In this document: piece after piece, positions 21,669 to 33,598 of the stretch
How positions within the stretch are numbered: the stretch's first letter is position 1
Layout of the letters: each line of letters begins with the position of its first letter
Origin: Amoeboaphelidium protococcarum
Lineage: Eukaryota > Aphelidiomycota > Aphelidea
Direction: 5' to 3'
DNA length: 64,000 bases
Assembly: GCA_023515745.1 (NCBI GenBank)
Contig: JALECJ010000003.1
Span: forward strand, 253,001 to 317,000
Program-made: the position numbers and the translations under genes
Notes under the pieces: generated by a model
Told to the model about the DNA's origin: nothing
Seen by the model: only the letters and a program-made list of their open reading frames with translations
Databases searched by the model: none

Positions 21669-22797
21669 TCATTACAAGCTTCTTTAAAAGAAATAAAGTT
21701 AAAACACTAGGCCAAGTCCCACATTGCAGCCACAGACAATTACAGTGAATAGAGTACCTGAACTCAGCGCCTTACCTCTACTTCCCCAATTCATTGGCTA
21801 ATCACCAGATTGCCCGGCTGCAGTCTGAGGAGGCACTGTGAACAGAGGATACGAGTTGCGCACTAGAAACGCACCACTAATCACCGTTCCAATGATGGAC
21901 AGCATCCATGCAATGCTATTACTAGGCAATAACGATACTATAGTCAGGGGCATCCAGATGGTGAGACTGTAGCCAAAGAATGCAATCATCTCAACAAACT
22001 TGGTCTAATACCCAAGTGACCGTATAAAGAAGTACAAGCCGAGTGAAATAACACTGATATAACAATATAGAATAATCGCCACCGTACCAAGCTTACTAAA
22101 CTTGTAATGGAACAGGCCATCAGTATTTTACGGAGATAAAAAGAGTCCAATGCTATCAGTGATAAACACGAGAAAAGCTATAGTTGTAGCAATCCAGAAC
22201 GGTCCTACTCATATCACATACATAATAAGTGGTTACATGAAATCTTGATGACATAATTGCTAATGAAAAGATAATTACCGTAAAGATCACAGTTAACAGA
22301 CACCAAGTCAAAGAAATTTTCCTTTGGAGCCACAGCTGATAACATTCTTCTAAACACCTACAGCACTTTGAGGTAATTGAAATTAAAAATTCGATTTATA
22401 TTGAACCATCTAGAGAGAGTTCAAGTTACCTGCACAGTATCCACGTCAAAGAATTGGGTGTAGTAATCCAGGGAATAGAACGGCTTGTTGGCAGCAGATC
22501 CACTGTTATCCACCACTGGCTGCACTTCAGGAACTACAATAAAATGACTCGCAAATATATAAGACACAAAAATGGTGATAAGTCCCAAATATGTCCAAAC
22601 TTACTGAATCCAGCGTTTCCACTATTCTTGTTCATGTTACTAGAATTTGGTGACAAATTGTAATCTACATAAAGTGAAAGATCATTATAACATTGACATG
22701 CTTCAATACAAATGATTGAATTACTTTTAAACTGCAGTTCACTATCAAAATCGTCATCAGAAGTGATGTCCAGTGATACATCCTGCTTTGGAGCCAT
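21669..22797 (-). CDS. YIP1-domain family Golgi membrane protein (YIPF1/2-like)
   Basis: Multi-pass protein of early secretory membranes that associates with Rab GTPases. Five exons are inferred: 22725-22797, 22605-22664, 22430-22533, 22279-22357 and 21669-22204. The introns are 60, 71, 72 and 74 nt, all GT-AG. The first intron is a multiple of three without in-frame TGA, so it could be retained as coding. The 283-residue protein has an acidic N-terminus, YYTQFFDVDTVQVFRRML, DLYGPFWIATTIAF, then five membrane spans including VEMIAFFGYSLTIWMP, the Yip1 signature. The C-terminus contains TAA codons where many homologues would end; the first TGA is at 21669-21671. Confidence 0.85.
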
Positions 22798-23048
22798 CTT
22801 CTTACTACACTCCAAGTGAGTAATATAGAATTGAAATGGAAAACTTTACGGCGAGAAACGAACGCGACGGGCGAGCAGCGATGAAGAACGCTTATACCAG
22901 TCTACACGAGAGACATTTAAACGCGTCGCAAAAGGGAGTGTTATACATGGGAAAGCCAATTGAGTGCTTTAAAGCGGTACAGCTAAGCTTTGATAAAACA
23001 TGGTATATTTGCATCATCATCATCAACATCACAACTTCACATCAATTC

Positions 23049-24677
23049 TCAAAATATAATCTATCTAGCTAGTGCACTCTTTCTCTCCAGACCTTTAAAG
23101 TTTGTCTTGATCAGCTTTACATATTTTGATACTGCATCGGCACTTTCTTCATCATCGTTGCTTGACTCAACATCAATATCTTACGCATCATCATCTTCTG
23201 CATTCATGGCACTGTCCAATTCTTCACTCTCTACCATGCGAGGGATCATGGTGATCTCTTCTGGATACTCGGCTTGATCTGGGCCAGGTAAATCTTCTTC
23301 TTCAGATTAGTCATTATCTTCCTGATCTTTGTTATTTTCCTCTTAAGCACTGTATTCATTGAAGAGTTCATAATCAGCGTCTTCCATCGTGAGTTCTTCT
23401 TAGTCATCATCATCATCATCATCATCATCAATCGCATCCAGTAGAGATGCGGATGGATCACTGAAGAGAAGCAGGTTATTGCGATTTACAGTCATTCCAG
23501 TTACCGCATTAGCAGAGGCAGTCTTGCGCAAAATGTCGTCCAGCTGTGGCAAAGTCAATTTTGGATTAATGCTCAACCATAAAGCTTTAACACCAGCTAC
23601 ATGAGGAGCTGCCATTGAGGTTCCTTGATCCCAAGCGGCAGCATAATCGTTGTTAGTCCAGGCGGCGAGAATCTACTCACCAGGAGCATAGATGTCAACA
23701 CATTTACCGAAATTACTGAATGATGATATCTGATCACTCTTTCCCGTAGATCCGACAGTGAACGCGTACAGAGCACCCGCTGGCGAGTAAGCACATGCAT
23801 CATCGCCATTGTTACCTGCTGCTACGACGACGTGTATCCCCTGTCTGATCAGTGAATTGACAGCATTATTGACTGCGGCTGAGGCAGGACCACTGATGGA
23901 CATGTTAATCACTGACGGTTTCTTAGTGGTCTTGATACGATTAGCGGCCCAGTTCAATCCAGCCAGAATTTAAGACCAGCTGCCGTAACCATAAGAGTTC
24001 AACACACGGACACCAACCAAGTTTACCTTCTTGGCAACACCAAATAGCAATCCTCCAATGGTGCCAGCAACATGGGTACCATGTCCGTATGGATCACCTC
24101 CAGTGGAGCCATCATTGACGAAATCTGCACCGAACGTGGCGCGACCACCAAACTCAATATGAGAGTACCAGATACCACTATCCACCACGTAAGCATCGAC
24201 ACCTTCACCGGCCTTGGATGGATAAGAGTAAGATGTGCCTAGAGGAAGCTTTCTCTGAGATATTCTGTTCAGATTCCAGTTGGCAGAGTCTTATTTGTCA
24301 GCAGCCCTTGCATAACGATCGTGCTCAATGGATTCCAACTGATTGTTTGAGCGCAACTTGGTAAGCAATTCGTGATCAGAGACCTCAATAGAGTAGCCTG
24401 CAAATTCATGCAAGTTGTAGTAGTGGCCAACCTTCACCTTGTCATTGACTGCATCAAAGTGATCTAGGAATGAAGACTGATGATCATCCAGGGAGACACC
24501 AGATTTCAGCTGTACCAGATACGAGTGAGGCACGATATCATCAGCATCCGACTGACCGGCAAGGTGAGCATCAGCAAAAGGCGCTAAATGGGCATTTACA
24601 GACGACACCTTTGGAAGAGCAGACGCGATATGAGCAAAAGAAGCAGCAGCGAGGTATACAGCACAATGAACGCGCAT
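23049..24677 (-). CDS. Secreted subtilisin-like serine protease with an acidic C-terminal tail
   Basis: S8-family protease resembling proteinase K. The 542-residue precursor has a signal peptide (residues 1-20). An I9 inhibitor prodomain follows (SYLVQLKSGVSLDDHQ to RAADK, about 49-128), then the catalytic domain. Catalytic residues are Asp166 (VVDSGIW), His199 (YGHGTHVAGT) and Ser354 (GTSMAAPHVAG); the oxyanion Asn lies in VVAAGNNGDD. After the domain (about residue 415) comes an aspartate run at least nine long, encoded by GAT repeats, and then roughly 110 residues dominated by Asp and Glu. Typical family members end near residue 400, so the tail is an addition. The final ~20 residues are basic (KTNFKGLERKSALARQ). 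Start is the ATG ending at 24677; stop TGA 23049-23051. Confidence 0.93.
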
Positions 24678-25133
24678 AGTTATTGTTAATCACGGTAATT
24701 AGATGGCAAAATTAGTTCAAACAGATAATTACTGTTGAAAGATAAGGATAGCCGACGGATATTTTCAATCGTGAAGAGATGGAATATTTATATACCATCA
24801 ACACGTTCCAACATTCTGATATTATTATCCTCCTTAACTACCACTCAGTTTTAATCAAGGTATGGTATAAATTATAAGTTAGACTTGCTGCTGAGTTCAA
24901 AGTAAATATAATTTACTCAAAAATAAGCCTAGCAGAAGATAAGCAGGTAAGTACTGCTGCAGATTGTAATATTGACCTCTTTAACATTGTGAGCGGAGCT
25001 CTATAAACCAAGTTCTGTCACAGGGATCAAACTGAAGGAAGTAAACTAATAAGGCAAAGGCAAACTAAATCTATTTTTAAAACTCAAGCGGAACGAAGAC
25101 ACAGAGCAATCATGCTGTTAATGTGAACAACAT
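24678..25133. other. Spacer upstream of the subtilase; no gene seen
   Basis: 456 bp between the subtilase start and the end of the TBC gene on the same strand. AT-rich; it should hold the subtilase promoter. I see no motif shared with the divergent promoters and no coding signal. Confidence 0.5.
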
Positions 25134-26693
25134 TCATATACTCCAACTTGATGTTTCCTGAGCAGATGATCTATTGAGGTGATTAGGAGAGCCATGGAAC
25201 AGGCTTTTCCACATGAACGCCTCACTAAGCAACACTTCAATTTCCTTGTCAGACCAATCTTTCGTTGGCGGTGATTGAAGGAACATTATGATGTCCTGAA
25301 ATTCTAGACTTTTCAAATGATCAGTCCATTTGGCGAGGAATGCGCTGGCGACATATACATGAAAATCACTAAATCCATCCGGACCTTCACTGAGGTAGCT
25401 GTCCCACATTCTGATCACATTTCTGATTGACATTTCTCGCATAAGCAAGCAGTTCATCCACCTGAACGCAAACTGAATAAACTCTATCCCCTAACTCTGA
25501 AGGTGGGAATACAACTGCGAATCGATTCTGTTAATCAACTCTTTCATCTTACCAATCTATCTCTATATGCCCGGCTGTGAGTGCATGTAATTATCCTAAA
25601 TGCCATCCAATAACTTGGTAAGGCACCAGAAAGTATCAGCCTCAACCAAGTCTATGACGCGCTATGGAATACTATCAAAATCCTGATTATCTTTGAAAAC
25701 ATCAATATCAATCTTACTCTCTTCCAAATGTCCTGACAGGTAGACGGAATAGAACGGAGTAGCTAGATCATTAATTCCCTACACATAGCCACATGATGGA
25801 TGTCTAATAGCCCAGCAGAATAGTATTCGCTCCAAAGATTATTAAATTCGATGATTCTGATACAACTTTACAGATGGATTAGTACGAGGAACATCAATAT
25901 GAATCTGGTGCCAAATTGCATGATTAATTTACATCGATGGAGTCAACTGTTGTTATTATTATTATTACTGCTGTTGAGACTACTTGGATTCTACTTAGTC
26001 ATGTTATTATTACTACTAAGTATTGTTTTAACTGTCAGAAGGCGAAGATAATATAAAGCTCTGAGATACATAGTCTCGATACTCGGCGCGACGTTTATCT
26101 AACACCTACTATCTTCTATCATTATTAACAGGCATATACCCAAGCAGGAGTTGCCAGACAACCATTCTAAATTCGTCAGGTACACCGGACCAAGACAACT
26201 TGCGCAACTTTTCCAAATCAACTGAATTGCTGGTACCGTCATTGAGTACTGCTTTAAACTTGTTAATTTTACTTATCTACATATTAAGCTTTGTAACCTG
26301 AGCCTGAACATCATCCGATTAAGATCTATTTCCATTTCCAGAAAGATGATGCTAGCCGCTTGAATTACTAGAGTTTAACTGGCCCTATTCAATCATGATC
26401 CAATCTGCATCAGCATTCACCTGCGTCAACATTGACCGCTCCATAAATGAGGATGATTGTAGTCTAGAAGCATCGCTATTGGATAGGGTGGATGATGCAG
26501 ACGGTATAGTCTTTTACTAGTGGATAATCGGCCGGGATATACTTGCGACACTCTCTCTGCCTGATTAAGGTGTCTATGGCAGTACTCGGCCGTCAATCTT
26601 TTTAGGTAGCGGGGACTACTGCTAGCTTGTAGGAGTCGCCACTTTATCAGCGAACCAGTCTTGATCATTCTAACTCAGAAATCTGCTGTCCAT
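25134..26693 (-). CDS. GYP1: TBC-domain Rab GAP, Gyp1/TBC1D22 type
   Basis: GTPase-activating protein for Golgi Rabs. The 519-residue single-exon protein has a Ser/Gln-rich N-terminus, then the TBC domain from about residue 185: LRKLSWSGVPDEFRMVVWQLL. The arginine finger motif is IHIDVPRTNP (Arg270) and the glutamine finger CGYVQGIND (Gln305). Gln305, essential for catalysis in this family, is encoded by TAG, which is strong direct evidence for the reassigned code. FRWMNCLLMREMS and MWDSYLSEGPDGFSDFHVYV identify the Gyp1/TBC1D22 branch. Between the N-terminal and central TBC helices is a polyglutamine insertion made mainly of TAA codons (about 25943-25990). Start ATG at 26693, TGA at 25134-25136. 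Confidence 0.93.
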
Positions 26694-26973
26694 CAGTGGT
26701 TTAATTAATTGAGCACAGATTGTGCAAAGGAAGTGGATCGAGTAAAGCTTCTTCTTCGCTGTTGTTTGTTGGAACAAAAAGGTAGCAATTCGTTGTTTTC
26801 AAGATCTCCCAAAATTCCATCCGAGACAATGAAAGCCTCGTTATAACATTTTACTGTAAAAGAACTATAATAGTCAGCGCATATTTAAACAATAATCGAG
26901 TAAAAGCAATACCGCATTTATAAATATCATTCTATTAACTACACGTATTATAAAGCTCAACAAAAAAATACTC

Positions 26974-29811
26974 TCATTAAACAAGCAAAGATGACCGATC
27001 TGCATTGCGCGGCTCAATCTCAAGACTCTACTGGAACAATTAATCTTCAGCAGCCTTCATTGTCAATTAAATACCATTGTCATCCAACGGCATCTAAGAT
27101 AATTCATGAATCTTGCCTCTGATCTCAGGTACCACCATAAAGTTGAAAGGCTTGTCTTGATACTACTGCACCTCGCGGATGAGCCCATAGATTAGACGCC
27201 GCTTGGCAAAGTTGACCAGAGAGCCAATCTTATTCGGATTTCCATCCTCCATGTAAGTGAGATCCAGCAAGTACACACCCAGATACGGAATACAGGGCGG
27301 ATTAACGGTATGAAGCTTCTATCTGTACAACTTGTAGGAAGACTCGGCTGTCATCAACGTTTCCAGATCAGCCATCTTTTTACCATACTTCATGGGAAGT
27401 TCCTTAATAGTATGCTTTAATCGCGTTATTGGCGCCTTGTTAAATCCAGCCACAAACGCCATCAGAGTTGAGAAATTACTCATCTTATAAAGATAGTATG
27501 CAATTTCTATGAGGCGAGACATACGCTTCACTCGTTCATTCAGAGACTTCACCTCCAGTACAGACTTGGCAACCCAGAATGCAACTTCATTAAAGCGTTT
27601 AGTGATCTTCATGATGCCTGGTGCGCGAATACTAGCATCCTCCTTAGTCCACGATTAGTTCAAAAATTCATATGGCATAACGTTATCAAAGAGTTAAAAC
27701 TCGATCAGCGTCAATTATCTAGCAATCTCTTCAGGATCACAATTGAATAGATTGACAACTTTCCCATTGGCCACTTTATTCTACTATGAGCTAAACTTGA
27801 CAGCAGGCGGGGGATCATTAAATTGCGCTTTTGCCTGCAGATTAATCCACGAGCCATCACGTAGTCTCATCATATTCTTCCTAATCTATCTGGCCAGTGA
27901 GGGATGATCTTCAAGAACAACATTCTCCACAAAATCAAGAGCCTCCATCAACAGTTGATGCTTCATAAGAGACACAGCGCTCGGTTCGTCGTCTTCGCTC
28001 TAACAATCCTGAGTGGAAGCAGTATGGTCCACAAAGTCATAGAAAAACTTCTTGGTCCATTGCTACATAACATTACAGACACGTAACTAGATTCTGAGTC
28101 TCATTTTTTCATAATCAGAAAACTGAGGATATAATTACTTTTGACGAGGAACGTGATATCTCTCAACCATCTTCTTTAGAAAAATCAGCGGTGTAGTAAA
28201 ACTTTAATAAGTCAATAGGAATGTCTTCAAGAAATCCATATAAGCATTAGAATCTGCCGATTCGCTACTACCAGCACTTGTCAGAGCTTCCACGAGTTTG
28301 TTCACAGTACCAGCTACTATAACTCCGTCGCCTGCTGTAGAAAAGTTTATATTAGACTCAGAGTCAGCACCTTCTTCCCAAATATTGACTAAATCGGTCT
28401 GATTTTTACCCAACTCACTTTAAGACTACTTGGGACTTGTTGATGACTCTAAATCTAATAGTAAAGCAGATCCAGGTCTCACATTTTACTCCATCAGATT
28501 CTCATTAAGATCTAGATCATTTTTACTGGATATCAGTCGAATGCCTTTAAAAGTCATAGATTGATCGATACCAAACCTTCTCCACATTAACGGCAAAACA
28601 TTACACAACTTTTTACTTAAATCAACTTCAACCTCAACTTTCACACCAACATCTTCCGTAGATGTAATGTGCAACTTTCGAGGCTACATGCGGTACTCTA
28701 AACAATCCACCGGTGACATATCCATGGCTATTGTCCATAGAAGATCGGATGCTTTCAATTTCTCCCCCGCACGAGTGTACAATGCAAAGACCTCAGTTGG
28801 CGGTACCTACAATAGACATCCGTACTCTGCCGCAACTTGATTGCTAAAGTTCAACAACTCCAATCCCTCGGCGACAGTCTGGCCCTCAGTCACCAGAATT
28901 TAAGTCATGGCCGGTTGTTCAATCGGATCAATTCTCTCTACGCCTGATTAAGCTGCCTCAATCTTTTAGCTCAAATGCTCAGGTACTTTAATCGTAAGAG
29001 GCAGAAATCTAATCTTGTACTGCAATTCCTCCGGATTAGCAGCAAGACTGTAATACTCAAGAGTCTTGCCATCTTCCTGCGCCATCCACGTCTTTCTCGA
29101 CGGCATGTACAATCCGTACTTGGCACCTTTACGCATTGAATTTCCCCCTGATTGAGGTGATACCACATTACTTCCATACGCTGACGATCTATTTGCGCCA
29201 GTAAGAGACTTTGAACTAACGTAAGCACTAAAGATAGAAGCAGACCAGGGGGATAATAAATCATCGTCATCATCTTCAGTCTCCACAGCTAATCCCCTGG
29301 TTTTCAAATACTATTTGACCATGGCGACTAACTTATCAACATTCATCTAAGGATTAACTTTGAGTGTGAACTTGGTATCAACATCTGGTACAAACACCTT
29401 GATTAAGAAATCCGACGAGCCTTGATTAAAAGACAGCTAGTGAATATCATTAATCTGCGGTGTGAGCGGAGTATTAACTCCCTGCGTACCTGAAGTACCA
29501 GTAGAGTGTTGAGACTTTTAATCCGCATCCAGATTGGCAGAAAACATTGTATTCTACCCAGAGCTACTCATAAAATCGTTTTCAGCGGCAGGACTGAGGG
29601 AAGAGCTCAAACTGGCATCATCAATAGGCAGTGAATTAAGAGATTACAGCGCCAGGGAACCATCACCACCCCCGGGACTCTAACCAAATACATCTTTAAA
29701 TCTACCACCAAACTTTTAATTAAACGCACTCAAACTCTCCCTCTGCTTCTTCTTCAAGGTATTGAAAGCACCCGCAAAAGACTATTACAAATTACCACTA
29801 CTATAACTCAT
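26974..29811 (-). CDS. Ras guanine-nucleotide exchange factor with talin-head-like N-terminus
   Basis: The 945-residue protein is a single exon. The C-terminal third is a CDC25-type catalytic domain (about residues 690-920): NVMPYEFLNQSWTKED, RFNEVAFWVAKSVL, YKMSNFSTLMAFVAGFNKA, PCIPYLGVYLLDLTYMEDGN. It is preceded by a REM domain (about 490-600; FLKTFLLTYQSFTTPL). The N-terminal half is unusual. Residues about 140-270 read as a ubiquitin-like fold like the talin F0 domain (SDFLIKVFVPDVDTKFTL; KYGLYMPSRKTWM; DGKTLEYYSLA). At least one, possibly two, similar segments follow (FLPLTIKVPEHL; RKLHITSTEDVG). I infer a membrane- or integrin-related Ras/Rap activator. Start at 29811, TGA at 26974-26976. 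Confidence 0.88.
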
Positions 29812-30230
29812 TACACTCTCTATTCAGAAATCTATAATAAAATCAGACTTTTTATTAGCGGATTATAATCTACTGACTTTTTAAGACAATATAATCAGTA
29901 TATAAATGAGCAGATTTTGACACTTTAAGATAAATCAGCAGTAGTAAAGCTAATCAATCACACAATAGATATAAAGATGGAGAAGACAATCAGTATGAAT
30001 GAAGGAGTAAAGTGAAATCCCCAACAACAACAATAATAATAAGAATTGAGAGAAAGGAACAATTGAAGGCGAAAGGGAACGAACGATAAGCGAGAGAGGC
30101 CGGCCGCCCTTTTTCCTTCCCTTTGTCTTTCTGTCATCTCGTTTATCTTTTGCTAAGCAACGGCGTTATTATAGCAACAACAACACACTGAGCATAGTTT
30201 GTTTGAAGTAAAATATAATTATATTAGGGA
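29812..30230. promoter_or_regulatory. Divergent promoter between RasGEF and Bfa1/Byr4-like genes
   Basis: A 419-bp head-to-head spacer with GGGAACGAACGATAAGCGAGAG near 30078-30099 and a GGCCGGCC palindrome near 30100-30107 followed by a pyrimidine run (CCTTTTTCCTTCCC). The purine-rich GAACGA word is a looser match to the CGAAACG motif of the other spacers. Confidence 0.4.
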
Positions 30231-31811
30231 ATGCTATTTTTGGGTTATTAAAGTTCTGGGAAGAATTATCCTACTGTTAATAATTATAGTGAGCGTGTCA
30301 AAGCGGAAGAGTAGAAGCTGCGTTAATGTGAACGTGATTTAGAGCAGATTTTTGGTACACTTTTGAGTGGCGAGGTTGATGGTAGTACACTCTCGTCTTC
30401 CGATTAATTGACATAATATGTGGAATGTTCCTTTAATCTTAATGGTTCTGATCTTTAAAAGAGCGCTTAGTAGTAAGATGAATTGAGTTAAAGTTCAAAA
30501 TCTTCGGTTAGAAAGCTCACGGCTCTGAGTAAGCTCAGACGTTCTCTTGTTCGCTAGAAAGCCTCAACTTAATCTCATACTAACTAGCCTATTAATGCTA
30601 TAATTCAAGATGCTGATAATAGCGTACTTTAGAATGGTTAATCGTCTTTTTTGAAATTGGAGTCTCAGTAGCAATAATAGTAAGAGTATACATAGTAGTA
30701 GGTTTAAACACATGCAGCAGATGTCAGTGTGGTGGAATCACACGTTACGCTTAGTCAGTCTATTGAGAGATTATCTACCATCGCGGGGGATATCAATGTG
30801 AACACAGCTGAGGAGTTTTCAATGTAGTCTGATATAACTGTGTTGGATACGCGTGATAATTAGTAGTTTTAGCATGATAAGAAATCTGTAGAACATGGTT
30901 CTATTCAGCAGGAAGTTGTAGGTATTGAGTTAGAAAGTGATCAGAATGCCGCGATAATATTAGATCAAGATAACCCTTCTATCGCTGCAATTGATTAAGA
31001 GTCAAAAGTGCTAGATGCCGTATTGTCTGATAACAATTTGGTAAAAGAGAATATACCATCTGCATAGGTATCATCATAGAATGAATTGGAAAGTAACATT
31101 AATCATGAAAATCTTTAGATTTAGACTGGGGAAAGGACTGATGCGAGTGGTTAATAAATGGTCTTTGATTTAAAGACTCAGAGATGGATTGGGAATGAAG
31201 ATGAATTGGACATTTTTGATCAGATGGATGAAGAAGATGACCGAATTGTGGATATTATGGATAGCGGCACTTTGTTCTAAGGTACGCATTAGAATGATAC
31301 TAGTAGTGCTAAGCAGGAGACCAGGAAGCTGTCGGAAGTTCTACTCAAAGATATCTAGCTCGGAAGTTTGGAGGATTTGGAAATTGACGATGTGGAATAG
31401 GATAACCATGATAATAATACTAGCAAGCCTGTGGTGTTAAAAATAGGACTTGGGAATGAATTGGACGATTTGGATATCATCACAGACTCTTCCGATAATG
31501 TGAATGATATTGATGATGATGATGACATGGCAGTTACGCGCCAGTCTATGCATTCAGACAGCAATTCATAATAATAATAATCAAGAACTGCTAAAGACTC
31601 TGACACTCAGACGCTGAGAAGCATAAAGTCACTTGCGCCGTCTATTCAATCCAACTCTCTAGAGCCAGATTTATCTTATTTTGAAGTACCAGCTCGATTG
31701 GAAGAATGGGAGACGCAGCACAATGAATGGGCCCAAAGTCTTAAAGGTGAGAATTTTAGTTTTGAGGACGCCTTTGAAGCGTCAATCTCTTAGACGCGGA
31801 AGCCTAATTGA
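30231..31811 (+). CDS. Bfa1/Byr4-like protein, candidate mitotic-exit/septation GAP subunit
   Basis: The 526-residue protein is mostly disordered, rich in Gln (TAA/TAG), Asp and Ser. One ordered motif stands out at about residues 307-329: MVFDLKTQRWIGNEDELDIF. Fungal Byr4/Bfa1 proteins, partners of the Bub2/Cdc16 Rab-type GAP, carry a matching MxFDPxxxxWxGNExxLxxFD motif. Another conserved-looking piece is the N-terminal coiled coil (YSERVKAEEQKLRQCERDLEQ). C-terminal segment EVPARLEEWETQHNEWAQ is helical. If correct it would regulate the Spg1/Tem1 GTPase at spindle poles. Assignment rests on one motif, so it is tentative. Start ATG 30231, TGA 31809-31811, one exon. Confidence 0.55.
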
Positions 31812-31936
31812 AGAATCCCTCTACATCGATCAACTTTTGCAATTTAGTAAAATGGTAACATCATAACAAGTAAAGGATGTGCATGTAAATATACAATATG
31901 AATTAATAAATCAGTCTATAGTTGGCAAATATCAAT

Positions 31937-33598
31937 TCACAATATAATTCCTCTCGTACTTGCATAATTTATGAAGGGAGACAATGTAGTGGAACCAATA
32001 AAGTAAAACAGGAGACCAAATGCGATAGATATTGGCAGCGCAGGAAGAGCCTTCTTATAAACAGCAAGTAGGAATATTGTCATTGTGAGACCGGTAAGTA
32101 TAGCTATAATACACGCCATGGTGGTTATCCAGTCTGACGTGCTAGAAGTTCTTGCAATGAGAACTGAATAGAATACAAAGTCGCCCAATCCCAACTTCAA
32201 ACCACTTTACTCTTCATCAATCTATTCAACATCGTCGATATCGACGTTTCCAGGATTCTAAGTATTAAGTTGTGATGATCGCCGCCTTTAAGGGAGCTAG
32301 ATTCTGTCTTCAATAATTGGTACACTTGCCGTATTAGTATTAGGAGCAGCACTGCCAATGACTGAGGCAAGAGGAGACGAAGCAGATTAAGATACGGCAT
32401 GGGGATGTTGTATGAGATTAGACGAATCACTGTGAGTACTATCTTGGCTGCGTATACTGAGAGGGATATTCTGAGACTAATTCTTCTCTTAGTAATTATC
32501 CTCCGAGTCCACCATAAAGTACAACATTGTGACAGAGTATAGCAATGCTGGCACATCTCTATTTTACTATCTTGAAGATTCAATCAATACTTTTAGAGGT
32601 CCATACGGACATAATACAGCGATTAAATCCCAGATTGCAAGTATGGCTAACAAGGCCCAAGTGGTCCATGAATCTAAACCGGTCAGAGCAAATGCCATCA
32701 ATGAACTCATAATTACAAGGTATAACTACTAAATGTAAAGTGGAGCCCATGGAGTCTTTCTCTTTTTAACTTCCACCGTCTACTGTTATTACTGAGGCTC
32801 TTCAGTGTTCGATTCACTTGCCTATGTGGTAGATCTAAAGTCTATGTGTCCGCCAAAAATAGCAATTATTCCACCAGCTGAAAAGTTCCATAAAAAGAAC
32901 ATCAAGGTCACGTAGTCTAACGGTATAGCAAAGACTTGAATTAAGTTCAAAGCCAACAGGTAAGACATGAATCCTAGCAAAGCCACAACAGTCAAGAATA
33001 AATACCCATACAATATTCTAAAGCATCCATACTTAAACAGCACCACAAACAGAATGGTGGCTACTACAATCTGCGCAAGTATTATGAGAGCATTCTCCAA
33101 CCCACCGCCAACCTTCTGCGACAGAGAGTCAGTGGATGACTCTACATATCGACCAAAGTTTGAACGTTGAGGTCTATAGTCTGAGCCCATAAGAGAGATC
33201 TTCACCCACACAATAGAAAGGAAGATACACGCTAGCACAGGATTAATGATTGCGGCCACTTGGTTGATAAAATAGGCTAAATCTCGAGGATCATCGGGGT
33301 CCATATCGGCAGGTTGAGATTATCCATACATCGGATCTACTGCTACAGGATCCTTACAAATTTAGGCATGTGTGGGCCAGTCCTTTTTCTAACATTCCAG
33401 CGAACAGTACCTGTATTCTGGCCCACAGACTGGGCACATGAACTCGGCCGGCTTATCACATAGGATACACGACGGAATCTGTCTTCTTCTCTATGAAGTA
33501 GATGATGACCCTTGCTGAGCCAAAGATTGTTAAGGACCAGATGATGAAGATTACTAGGAATTGGCTAAATTAACATTGTTATCTGTAATTTCTGACAT
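31937..33598 (-). CDS. Presenilin fused to an N-terminal MYND zinc finger
   Basis: Intramembrane aspartyl protease, catalytic subunit of gamma-secretase. One continuous 553-residue frame. Residues 44-81 form a MYND finger with perfect spacing: C44-x2-C47, C55-x2-C58, C65-x3-C69 and H77-x3-C81. The presenilin region follows from about residue 100 ([15 protein letters not shown]). Catalytic aspartates are Asp324 ([16 protein letters not shown]) and Asp473 (KLGLGDF); PALP is at 519-522. The usual first motif YD is WD here. A Gln/Ser-rich loop between the two halves corresponds to the normal endoproteolysis loop. No intron, TGA or frame change separates finger from protease, and no ATG is needed at the junction. 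Start is the ATG ending at 33598, stop TGA 31937-31939. Confidence 0.9.

Noticed and set aside
22836-23072. Plus-strand 78-codon frame between the YIPF and subtilase genes
   Set aside because: Lies in the YIPF promoter and overlaps the subtilase 3' end; no homology and it is open only by chance to a TAG.
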